Part shown: positions 32,615 through 42,591 of the stretch, piece after piece
Layout: the number at the start of each line of letters is the position of its first letter
Position numbering within the stretch: position 1 is the first letter of the stretch
DNA from: Macrostomum hystrix
Taxonomy: Eukaryota; Platyhelminthes; Macrostomidae
Assembly: GCA_950097015.1 (NCBI GenBank)
Contig: CATNEN010000039.1
Span: forward strand, 4,910,001 to 4,974,000
Reading direction: 5' to 3'
DNA: 64,000 nt
The notes under the pieces: generated by a model
Told to the model about the DNA's origin: nothing
The model's input: only the letters and a program-made list of their open reading frames with translations
Databases searched by the model: none
Translations under genes and position numbers: made by a program

Positions 32615-33130
32615 TCTTTTCCTTTCCTTTTCATTTCCTTTCCATTTGTCTCCTTTCATTTCCCTTGCCTTCCATTCCTTTCCTTTCTTTTCCTTTCCTT
32701 TCCTTTCCCTTCCTTTCCTTTCCTTTCCTTTCCCTTCCTTTCCTTTCCTTTCCTTTCCCTTCCTTTCCTTTCCTTTCATTTCCTTTCCCTTCCTTTCCTT
32801 TCCCTTCCTTCCCTTTCCTTTCCTTTCCCTTCCTTTCCTTTCCTTTCCTTTCCCTTCCTTTCCTTTCCTTTCCTTTCCTTTCCTTTCCTTTCCCTTCCTT
32901 TCCTTTCCTTTCCTTTCCCTTCCTTTCCTTTCCTTTCCTTTCCTTTCCTTTCCTTTCCTTTCGCTTCCTTTCTTTTTTCCTTTCCTTTCCTTTCCTTTGC
33001 TTCCTTTCCTTTCATTTCCTTTCCTTTCCTTTCCTTTCATTTCCTTTCCTTTCCTTTCATTTCCTTTCCTTTCCTTTCCTTTCATTTCCTTTCCTTTGCT
33101 TCCTTTCCCACCCTTTCCTTTCCCATTCTT
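32615..33130. repeat. Pentanucleotide (ttcct/tttcc) microsatellite
   Basis: A long polypyrimidine tract on the plus strand built from tttcc pentamers with ttccc and catttcc variants. Its mirror-like polypurine/polypyrimidine character could favour triplex formation. Leu/Phe/Ser/Pro and Lys/Glu/Arg/Gly ORFs on the two strands are artefacts. T-rich degenerate sequence continues to about 33300. Confidence 0.95.
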
Positions 33131-33300
33131 TCCCTTTCATATATTTCTCTCCCCTTTATTTACTTTCATTGAGTTCCCTTTTTCTTTCAATTCCCCTACG
33201 TTCCAATACTTTCCATCCTTCGTTTCTTTTATTTTACTTCCTTTGCTTTCTCTCCCAGCCTTTTTTCCTACATTTTCTTAATCTTTTTTTCCTTTCCTAT

Positions 33301-33918
33301 TTTTACTTACAAAGAATATAGTTTTGCAGTAGCTATCCCAGCTAATGGTTCTCATATATGTATATAACAGTATTCACCTACGCGACAAGCTGAGGCGATT
33401 TGAAGTTATTTGAAGTGCTGAGTCGAAGCGAGGCTCGTCGCGCATTTTTTAATGTTTAAAAAACTCTCAGATAGCACTTGCAACACAGGCGCTTGTTTCA
33501 AGAAATTAGCATACAGACAGGAGAGAATCGTTTAGTGTCATGTCCTCAATTCTTAGCCGCGGGTGCATATTATGCGCGAAATCTAAATTAACTTAGGGCT
33601 GCATGAGAACAGTTTTCCTCCTAATTAAAATTTTATTTTGCTATTTGGAAAATGTTTCGCTTCTGAAACTGCAAATTTGCTTATCAAATTAACCGCGCAA
33701 TGCAATTGCACCTGAGTGTAGATTGGCTAAACCTTACTCTGCACTATCTGGCTATAGGCAGTGTTGATTAATGATTCTGTCAACAAGGGGGTAGCAACTG
33801 AACTGGTTGAGTTGGCTTCTCGAATGGCAAAGTAGGCACGCAGTTTCATATTTAATTAGACAGCCCCGATTTAGAAGGTATTCGATTTTTTGTATTCGAT
33901 ATTTTTTGTTCGAGCGGA
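33301..33918. other. Gene-free stretch and 5' flank of the SLC5 gene
   Basis: No element or coding frame recognised. No clear TATA box directly precedes the ATG at 33919, so promoter and 5' UTR are not placed. Confidence 0.35.
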
Positions 33919-36900
33919 ATGGCAGCAACCGGCAATCTACATGCGGTAGATTATGTTGTTCTTGTGGCAAACTTCCTGGTAACACTGCTTGTTGGAGTCT
34001 GGGTAAGACTTGCTTCCGCTTCGAGATATGGATTTGCATGTTCATACAGTCATTCAGTGAGCATCTGGTAGACACGGTCATTCAGTATGAGGATCTGGGT
34101 GACACGGTCATTCAGTATGAGGATCTGGGAGACACGGTCATTGAGTGAGCATCTGGTAGACACGGTCATTCAGTATGAGGATCTGGGAGACACGGTCATT
34201 CAGTATGAGGATCTGGGAGACACAGTCATTTCAGTATAAGGATCTGGGAGACACGGTCATTCAGTAAGGATCTGGGTGACACGGTCATTCAGTATGAGGA
34301 TCTGGGAGACACAGTCATTTAGTATGAGGATCTTGTAGAAACGGTCATTCAGTATGAGAATCTGGTAGAAACGGTCATTCAGTATGAGCATCTGGTAGAA
34401 ACGGTCATTCAGTATGAGCATCTTGTAGACACGGTAATTTAGTATGAGGATCTGGGACACACGGTCATTCAGTATGAGGATCTGGGAGACACGGTCATAG
34501 CATATTATTGTCCCTAGTAACACCTAGCAACCGTTGCCACCCGCTTCCCCCAGTCGGCATGGCGCAGCGAGCGCAGCACGACAGTCGGATACTTCCTGGC
34601 CAGCGCCAGCATGACGTGGCCACTGATTGGGTTCTCTATTTTTATGACGAACATCGGCAGCAGCGCAGTCATCGGGCTGTCTGGAGCCGCGGCAGCGGCC
34701 GGAATACCCGTCATCTGCTATGAGCTGTTTGTGAGTCACAGATGAGCACAGCTACTCAAAGCTAGAGTGAAACTATTGCAAGATTAAATTGGAATCAAAT
34801 TAAACCACTGCAGGGCGTGTTCGGCATTCTCATCATGGGCTACCTGTTCATGCCGCTGTTCTATGAGGCGCAGGTGTACACGAATGGCGAATACTTGCAG
34901 AAACGATTCGGCAGATCCAGGCTGCAGATTTACATATCGGCTCAGACACTTGTGTTCCAGATTCTGCACAAGATACCCGTGAGTTACAGTGCAATTTATT
35001 TGGATCATGAATAGTTTAGACTGTCAGATCGGGATCATGGAGGTGTTAGACTGTCAGATCGGTATCATGGAGGTGTTAGACTGTCAGATCGGTATCATGG
35101 AGGTGTTAGACTGTCAGATCGGTATCATGGAGGTGTTAGACTGTCAGATCGGGATCATGAAGGTGTTAGACTGTCAGATCGGGATCATGAAGGTGTTAGA
35201 CTGTCAGATCGGGATCATGAAGGTGTTAGAATGTCAGATCGGGATCATGAAGGTGTTAGACTGTCAGATCGGGATCATGAAGGTGTTAGACTGTCAGATC
35301 GGGATCATGAAGGTATTAGACTGTTATATTTGGATCATGAGGTGTTAGACTGTCAGATCGGGATCATGAATGTGTTAGATTGTTAGATCTGGATCATGAA
35401 GGTGTTAGACCGTTAGATTTGGATCATGAAGGTGTTAGACTGTTAGATCTGGATCATGAAGGTGTTAGACTGTTAGATTGGGATCAAGAATGATCTTAAC
35501 TGAAATTTCCCCATCGTCAGTCGGAGATCTACGCTGGCGGCCTCATAGCTGAGTCCATTCTCAACTGGAACCGCTTTGTCGGCATCGCCATCGTGCTGGT
35601 CATGACCGCCGCCGTCACTATCTTCGGCGGCCTCAAGACGGTGCTGGTGACAGACTTCTACCAGGGCATCATCATGGTGGTGGGTGGAGCAATCCTCGCC
35701 GGCATCGCCTACAGCCATTATCCCAGCCTGGAGCTGCTCAAGGTGTCTTACATGGAAGCCGTGGTGGCCAATCGTGGCGCGCTGGCCAACAGCACCTGCG
35801 GCGATCCCAGTCCGTGGGCGTTCCACATTGTCCGGCCAATCAGCGATCCGGATTATCCGTGGCTGGGAACATTGGGCGGCATTTTGATCATCTGCGTCTG
35901 GTACTTCTGCGGCAATCAGGACCTGCTGCAGCGCTGCTTCTCGGGCAAGAACCTGTACCAGGTAAGACCAGGTGTTGGCCATAGGAATTTCTGGGAAATT
36001 TGGATTTCTTTGAAACTTGGATTTTTTTAAATTGACATCTCTTAGAAACTAGAATTTATGATTTCCCTAAAACTAGGATTTAAATAAAATAAAAATCTCT
36101 GTGCGGTTGGGATTTCTGTAAAAAAACGAGACGACGATGTCTGTGAAATTTGTAAATTTGTGAAATTAGGATTTTTCATTTTATAGAAATCTGAAATTCG
36201 GGATTTTCGAAACAAAATGTAAATTGAATCGTAGTTTCTGTGCTGTGAACGAGCAGGGAATTGGTTTGATAGAGGAACTCAAAGACGACTAAATTGCTAA
36301 AATGAAATAAACTTTTCCCAGATAAAAGCTGGCTGCGTCCTTGCCAGCTTCCTGAAGTTGACGCCGACGTTTTTGTTCCTTCTACCCGGCCTAATCTCCC
36401 GCGTGGACTTCACCGAGGAGGTGGCCTGCGTTGATCCCGACACCTGCGACGCCTACTGCCACAACAAGGGTGGCTGCTCCAACCTGGCTTACATTGTCCT
36501 GGTGCGAGAGTACGCGCCAGTCTGTGAGTTCCACAGCTGATTCTTCTGTGGCATGGACTATTATAGGTTCAGAAACTGGCTTCAAGTCAGGTCTGTAGGA
36601 GTGAGGTTGGTGTATTGTAAATATTAATGATTAGGTGGTTGTATAGGAATGAAGAGTGAGGTGGGTGTTTAGGAGTGAGGTAGTTTTATAGGACTGAGGT
36701 TGAGTGTGGAGTGAGATGGCCGTATAGTAGTGAGGTGGGTGTGTTGGAGTGATGTGGGTTTACGTGTGTGAGGTGGTTTTATAGGAGTGAGGTGGTTGTT
36801 TAGGAATGAGGTGGGTGTTTAGGAGTGAGGTGGTTGTTTAGGAATGAGGTGGGTGTTTAGGAGTGAGGTGGTTGTTTAGGAATGAGGTGGGTGTTTAGGA

Positions 36901-39287
36901 GTGAGGTGGTTGTTTAGGAATGAGGTGGGTGTTTAGGAGTGAGGTGGTTGTTTAGGAGTGAAGAGGGTGTTTTGGAGTGAAGTCGTTTTATAGAAGTGAT
37001 GTGGGTTTATAGAAACGAGGTAAGGTGGGTGGGTAAGTTTGCAGGAGTGAGCTGGGTGTATAGGAGTGAGGTGGTTGTTTAGGAGTGAGGTGGGTGTACG
37101 AGTACAGTTTGATACGCGGTTTTTACTTTCAAGACGCAGTTTGTAAAAAGTTTTGTCACACTAGTGGAATCGATGCACATTTTCTCATTGTAAAACATCG
37201 CCCTCAGTCGTCAAAGGCTTGGTGATCGCGGCAATTTTATCGTCGGTGATTTCAACACTGACTTCGATTTTCAACAGCGGCAGCACCATTATCACCAGAG
37301 ATTTGTACGTCAAAGTTAGAAAGAATGCGTCTCAAACTGAGCAGCTCATTGTTGGCAGGTAAAAGAAAATCGTCTTCAGCTTTACATTCGCATATTCGAT
37401 CTTTTTTTGCAAAACTAGAGTTTTTATCCAACTGAGCGAATTTCAAACTTCAGGGTGACCGTGGGCCTGTACACAGTGCTTGGGCTGGCCCTGATTCCCG
37501 CACTGGACTCGGCCGAGGGCGGCCAGATGTTCCACTACCTACAGGCGATCGCATCGTTTATCGCTCCACCGATTCTGGTGCTCTACCTGCTATCAGTGAC
37601 CTGGCCCAGGATTAACGAGAAGGTGAGTCCTGCTTGCGTGGATTCTGAACTGCTGCGCCCTGCGGAGAGATGAGACGGGGAAGAGATGAGATTGGGGAGA
37701 GATGAGACAAAGGAAAGATGAGACAACGGAGAGATAAGACTAGGGATAGATGAAGCAGGGAAGAGATGGGACAGAAGAGAGATGAGACAGGAGAGAGATA
37801 AGACAGGAGAGAGATAATACAGCGTAGAGATGAGACAGGGGAGAGGTGAGACAGGGGAGAGATGAGACAGGGGAGAGGTGAGACAGGGGAGAGATGAGAC
37901 AGGAGAGAGATGACACAAGAGAGAGATGAGACAGGGTAGAGATGGCGCACAGAAGAGATGAGACAGGAGAGAGATAAGACAGGGTAGAGATGAGACAGGA
38001 GAGAGATTAGACAGGGGAGATAAGACAGGGGAGATGAGACAGGGGGAGATAAGACAGGAGGTATGAGACAGGAGGGCGATGAGACAGGGGGAGATGAACC
38101 TTCTGTTCGGGAACTATTCGGACGGTAACTGTAACTGACCGTGGGATGAAATAAAAGGAAGATATGGAAGAAAAAGTCGCGTAAAGTCCACTTGACCTGA
38201 CTAAAACAAACGATTCCCCAAAGGGCGCCTTCTGGGGCAGCATGTTCGGCATGGTCCTGGGCTACGCCCGCCTGATCATCACTTTTGTCCTGCCAGCGCC
38301 ACCCTGCGGTCAGCCGGACAACAGGCCAGCTGTGTTCCGCAACATGCACTACCTGCATTACAATGTGCTATTGTTTGTACTAACTGGCCTTGCCATTGTT
38401 CTGCTGTCGTTTGTGCTGCCTAAAGATGAAAATGAGCAGGTGAACATGGTTAAAACCGCGAGAAAAGGGAAAAAAATTGTCTACTCCAGCCAATAAGCGA
38501 AGAGGAGGGGACGGAAAGAAAACTGGGGTAGGGTAATGTCTGTTCCAGCCAATAAGCGAAGAGGAGGGGACGAAAAGGAAACTGGGGTAGGGTAATGTCT
38601 GCTCCGGCCAATGAGCGAAGGTGACGGAAAGAAAACTGAGGTGGGTAATGAATGATCCAGCGAATGAGCGAAGGTGACGGAAAGAAAACTGAGGTGGGCA
38701 ATGTCTGATCGAGCCAATGAGCGAAGGTGACGGAAAGAAAACTGAGGTGGGTAATGTCTGATCCAGCGAATGAGCGAAGGGGACGGAAAGAAAACTGAGG
38801 TGGGTAATGTCTGATCCAGCCAATGAGCGAAGGGGACGGAAAGAAAATTTCCAGGTGACGACTGCTTCTAGGAGAGGGGTTCGGTCTTATAAGAAACTGG
38901 TCAGGGTTCAGAAGGCCATTCAAAAAGTCAGCTGATTGATAATTCCAACCCAATAATTTTGCCAAACCTGCCTAGCTGGAAGGTCTGACATGGCCCACTC
39001 GTCACCAGCTGCCTCACTACGGCTGGCGCAACTCGACGCTAATTGAGCCGGCAGCGGACGAGAAGAGCTCCATTACATTGGCCACTGTGGTAGCCGGGGC
39101 CACGGTGGAGCTGGCCAGCAGTGCCAGCATTGCCAACAGTGCCACGGCGCTGACAGCGGACGTGAAAGACGCCACGCTAGTGATTGGCTGTCGGCTCGGA
39201 TTCATCGACCGAAATCACTTCCTACTGTTTATTCTAAGCTGCACCTCCTGCCTGGTCTCGTCGATAATATTTTTCTACTTTGTTTAG
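33919..39287 (+). CDS. SLC5/SGLT-type sodium-solute symporter (9 exons, complete)
   Basis: Exons: 33919-34002, 34554-34730, 34814-34978, 35521-35961, 36322-36523, 37208-37358, 37454-37622, 38224-38439 and 38976-39287; all phases agree; 638 residues. Multi-pass plasma-membrane protein using the sodium gradient to import a solute. Family marks: IGFSIFMTNIGSSAVIGLSG (TM2 region), AEYLQKRFG-type EYLQKRFGRSR, the extracellular Cys-rich loop, GCSNLAY (340-346), LTSIFNSGSTIITRDLY (374-390), IAPPILVLYLL and NEKGAFWG. The order and a long last loop before a final hydrophobic C-terminal helix fit the SGLT branch. In the SGLT sugar-site helix the key Gln is kept (437), but the residue three positions on is Ala where SGLT1 has Thr, so the substrate may not be glucose. 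ATG 33919 starts a first exon encoding a hydrophobic TM1 start. Five of eight introns carry arrays. Confidence 0.95.
34065..34497. repeat. ~30 bp array in SLC5 intron 1, ~14 copies
   Basis: Units of gaggatctgggagacacggt plus cattcagtat, with some length variants. The gaggatctgggaga core and the cagt end also occur in the 29 bp satellite at 44290-53137 and 56938-57928, so these arrays look related. Confidence 0.93.
35005..35490. repeat. 30 bp array in SLC5 intron 3, ~16 copies
   Basis: Units of ggtgttagactgtcagatcg plus ggatcatgaa; the most uniform copies are in the first two-thirds. It begins about 25 nt after the donor and ends about 30 nt before the acceptor, so it is nearly the whole 542 bp intron. 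Confidence 0.95.
36600..37098. repeat. 19/38 bp array in SLC5 intron 5
   Basis: Alternating 19 bp subunits (ggagtgaggtggttgttta and ggaatgaggtgggtgttta) form a 38 bp dimer. It is regular at 36785-36965 and degenerate at both ends. Confidence 0.9.
37660..38100. repeat. 15-16 bp array (gagagatgagacaggg) in SLC5 intron 7
   Basis: Imperfect 16 bp units with gataagac and gaggtgag variants. The same unit family (gagagatgagacatgg) is found inside the hAT-type MITE at 60780-61050. Confidence 0.9.
38465..38855. repeat. ~53 bp array in SLC5 intron 8, about 6-7 copies
   Basis: Each unit holds ccagccaatgagcgaagg, gacggaaagaaaactgaggt and gggtaatgtctg. Early copies have an extra gaggaggggacg. The array fills most of the 536 bp intron 38440-38975. 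Confidence 0.92.
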
Positions 39288-39547
39288 TACCGCACTACTG
39301 CGCATATTCGGCAAGTAGTATCGAATGGAACAAGTTAATGTTGAATCAACTAAACAAACTAAACAAAAATCTCATTGAAGCTTAAAAAATGTTTTAAAAA
39401 CGTTCTAAACGTTTTCTTTTCATTAGATAGTAACAACTATTATTATTATAGAAAATTATTGGCGGATCTCAAAACATAAAACTCATCTCTCTTTGATTGC
39501 TTACTCCTAATTTAGTGGCTACCTGGACTGTTCTTTGTTATTTTCTT

Positions 39548-39958
39548 AAGAGGCGGCACACATCAAACAACAATGGTTGAGAAATGGCGGCACACATCAA
39601 ACAAGCATTGTGAATTGGCGGCACACATCAAACAACAAGGGTTGAGAAATGGCGGCACACATCAAAGAACAAGTATTAGGAAGGCGGAACACATCAAACA
39701 AGGCTTGTAAATTGGCGGCACACATCAAACAAGGATTGTGAAATGGCGGCACACATCAAACAAGGATTGTGAAATGGCGGCACACATCAAACAAGCATTG
39801 TGAATTTGCGGCACACATCAAACAAGGATTGTGAAATGGCGGCACACATCAAACAAGGATTGTGAATTGGCGGCACACATCAAACAAGAATTGTGAATTG
39901 GCGGCACTCATCAAACAAGGATTGTGAATTGGCGGAACACATCAAATAAAAAGGCTTT
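39548..39958. repeat. 31 bp array downstream of the SLC5 stop, ~13 copies
   Basis: Units of tggcggcacacatcaaacaa plus ggattgtgaaa. The array lies 260 bp after the stop and is directly followed by AATAAA at 39955-39960, so it may be part of the 3' UTR. Confidence 0.93.
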
Positions 39959-40022
39959 ATAGTGTGAATCAAGGCCGTACAGAGAATTAAAATTTTTGAC
40001 ATGGTTTACAGCAAACAATAAA
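39955..40022 (+). terminator. Candidate poly(A) signals of the SLC5 gene
   Basis: AATAAA occurs at 39955-39960, at the end of the 31 bp array, and again at 40017-40022. No earlier AATAAA was seen after the stop at 39287. Confidence 0.4.
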
Positions 40023-40385
40023 GCACTGAATGGCTATATTTGAAGCAAATATTGAAGCATAAAAGGCAACCACAAACTGATTAAAGCTGAATTAAAAAGC
40101 CTAAATGGACAACAGTTGAGAGACTGAAATACGAAAAGTAGTCAGAACTTAGTTAATCTCTGACAAATCTCTCAAATCGACAAAAATCGCATGATTGGTC
40201 GATGTAATTTCAGGCCCCATTAACAACCATCGCCTGATTGGTTGGTTTACTGGATGCAAATGTATGGAAATGAAAATGGAATAAAAAACCTCAAGACAAA
40301 AACATAATTTCTAAAGTTAGTTTTCAGAAAAGACTTTGCGAATGAAAAGTAAAAGCAGAAAAGCTAATATAACTTATAGCAATAT

Positions 40386-41186
40386 TTTTGGACATAAGTG
40401 AAGTTTATTTAGTCCTTGGCCGGCTCAGTCCTAGAAAAGTGAGTTTGATTTAGTCAGCACTCGGGGTTTACCGTAGACTATAGTAAAGAAATGATATCGA
40501 TTTAGTCAAGTCCCTCTAAATCTGTCTTTTGTACCTTTTATTAGGTCAAAGTGAATTTTATTTAGTCGTTATAGCCATGAGACGAAAGCTTAAACAAGAA
40601 CAACACAAACCAAAAACTTTATGTCACGACACTTCCCCTTTTCAATTTAATCAACAATGTCTTCCATGTCAATGCAGCGGGTATGTACCGAAGGCTCTCA
40701 CGATGCCAGGCTTCGCAGTGAGGCCGTGTGACAGCTGCCTTACTCGCCTCCAGTTCGCGCTCAAGAATGCGGGCGCGGTGTTCTTGTAGATTGCTGCCAA
40801 GTGCGTTGGCAGCGTTCCTGTCGCCTAGCTGCCGCATGTCATTGAGCGTCATGGTGGGTGTTTCACCAACAAATTCAACGGGGCTGTCGAGCATAGCTTT
40901 AGTTAAAGCTTTTGGCTTATTTCCGCCTCGTCTCAATGCCGGAACGCGTCCACTTTGTTCGTATTTAACGATAACATTTCTGGCAGGCTGACGTGGAATG
41001 TTCAGCTGTCTCGCTAGTTGCTGCCAATCGACATTGCCAATAAAGGCGTCGATGAGTCTTCGCCGGTCCTGCTCAGAGATTATAACTCTGCGAATGCCTA
41101 CAGCTGCCGCCATGATGACTAAATAAAATTCACTTTTCTAGGACTGAGCTGACCAAGGACTAAATAAACTTCACTTATGTCCAAAA
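40386..41186 (-). mobile_element. Deleted Tc1/IS630-like DNA transposon with long TIRs (~800 bp)
   Basis: The ends are inverted repeats of about 70 bp. The left end reads ttttggacataagtgaag, then tttatttagtccttgg and ctcagtcctagaaaagtga. The right end gives the same on the other strand. A further copy of the aaagtgaattttatttagtc segment lies inside at about 40546. Between the ends is one transposase-like ORF (41113-40619) that stops before any catalytic domain. A target duplication could not be fixed by eye. The element should be immobile by itself, though its TIRs could be moved by a complete relative. Confidence 0.82.
40619..41113 (-). CDS. Truncated transposase (N-terminal HTH only), 164 residues
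   Basis: The reading frame starts ATG at 41113. Its first 90 or so residues look like the DNA-binding part of Tc1/mariner-IS630 transposases: SEQDRRRLIDAF, then a WQQLARQLNIPRQPARNVI helix-turn-helix, then a YEQSGRVPALRRGG linker and a LTKAML segment with TPTMTLNDM. The rest does not resemble a DDE/D domain, which would need about 200 more residues. It probably results from an internal deletion with a frame change. Such HTH-only proteins can in principle bind the TIRs and repress, but nothing here shows expression. Confidence 0.75.
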   Translation of the reverse strand: MAAAVGIRRVIISEQDRRRLIDAFIGNVDWQQLARQLNIPRQPARNVIVKYEQSGRVPALRRGGNKPKALTKAMLDSPVEFVGETPTMTLNDMRQLGDRNAANALGSNLQEHRARILERELEASKAAVTRPHCEAWHRESLRYIPAALTWKTLLIKLKRGSVVT

Positions 41187-41882
41187 TTGTTAAAAGGTAT
41201 AGTTGATGCAAGTTGAGAGCAACTGAGATGTAAGACTGTTAGCTGGCCATACTCTCAAACAAAAAATAAAACACAGAAGAATGTACCGAATGTACAAAAA
41301 TACTATTTAATTGATCAGACAGGTGTTTCAGTTCAGTTAACGAGGCATTTGGGGCAACCTGCATGCAAGAAAAAACACTGGAACTAAAGAAAGAAAAAAC
41401 TTTTTGATTAAAAGTAGATTTCTAAAAGATGAAAATTCACAAAAATAGTTACAATTAGGCGTGATTGTAGCGAATGGTAGGGCTTCAAAATTATTAACGA
41501 GGGAGTCGGTAGTTGTAATCCGATCCCAGGGGAAACAAATATTTCCCCAATTGCTTCAGTTCGCCCGGCTAAACAAACAAGCAACAAACTGAAGTACAAA
41601 CATCAAAAGCGGTGCGAAGTCAAGGCGGAAACTGAAGCCAAGTAGAAAAAAAATCAACTCGATAAAAGACAGAAAAAGCACCACGGCAAAACACTGGATA
41701 GACGCAGAGGTCTTTGTTATCTTTGTGCTTATATTAGCACAAGGCCGCCAATTACTTTTGTAGGGTAACCTTGAAAAACGCACAAATATTTGCTTTAAAA
41801 AGTTTAGGAATAAATACTAAAACACGAAACTTATTATGAATCTAGCAATCTGTTATTTACGGTATTTATAAGGGATAAAGCG
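41187..41882. other. Gene-free AT-rich stretch
   Basis: No coding exon or further element recognised. Short opposing frames have no support. Confidence 0.4.
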
Positions 41883-42222
41883 GGGCGTGGGTGGCAGTGC
41901 GGTTAACGCGTTTGCATCTCGCACCAAGGTCCCTGAGCTCGATTCCGCGGCGAGGCCACTTTGATTTAGGGCGCAGCCGCGGAGAGAAGGCTTGGGGGCT
42001 TGTCGTGCAATTTAGGCCCTTAAGGGCCAACCTCCAAGGCACAGTGAAGTGTACACTGCCTGACGATGAGAAAGTCAGGGCAGATGTACACACCTGTGTG
42101 AGCGTGTGCCTGCGTACAGTATCTGTGCGCGTGTGTGCTCAGGAGTCAGCGAAATGGGCAGAATTGCCTCCTCGCTGGCTGCGGGTCTAGTGTCACCAAT
42201 GATATGCCATCGTTATTATTAT
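41883..42222 (+). mobile_element. tRNA-derived SINE, copy B
   Basis: Same element as 25953-26311. The A-box-type ggtggcagtgcggttaacgc and B-box-type gagctcgattcc head, the ggagagaaggcttggggg and gtgaagtgtacactgcctga body and a short (att)n tail are all present. The two copies differ by scattered substitutions, so they are separate insertions of moderate age. Confidence 0.88.
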
Positions 42223-42550
42223 GGGAGAGAGCGATAGTTAATAGAATTTAACGGAAGTTATTAGGAATCTAGCGACACTTAATAGAATTTAACGGAACTT
42301 ATTAGGCATCTAGCGACAGTTAATAGAATTTAACGGAACTTATTAGGCATCTAGCGACAGTTAATAGAATTTAACGGAAGTTATTAGGAATCTAGCGACA
42401 GTTAATAGAATTTAACGGAACTTATTAGGCATCTAGCGACACTTAATAGAATTTAACGGAACTTATTAGGCATCTAGCGACAGTCAATAGAATTCAACGG
42501 AAGTTATTAGGAATCTAGCGACAGTTAATAGTTGGAAAGTAGCGGAAGTT
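42223..42550. repeat. 41 bp array, ~8 copies
   Basis: Units hold tctagcgacagttaatagaa, tttaacggaa and cttattaggca. The array directly abuts the SINE tail on its left and ends about 40 bp from the stop codon of the sulfotransferase gene (minus strand), so it probably falls in that gene's 3' UTR or 3' flank. Confidence 0.93.
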
Positions 42551-42591
42551 AATCCGCAGATCTAAGCAAACTAACCAATCCGCATTTCAAA

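Noticed and set aside
35473-35982. 169-residue minus-strand ORF
   Set aside because: Antisense shadow of SLC5 exon 4, which has clear SLC5 motifs on the plus strand.
37660-38100. A second hAT-type MITE in SLC5 intron 7
   Set aside because: It shares the 16 bp unit with the MITE at 60684-61147, but no caggggtcggcaaact-type ends or 8 bp duplication flank it.
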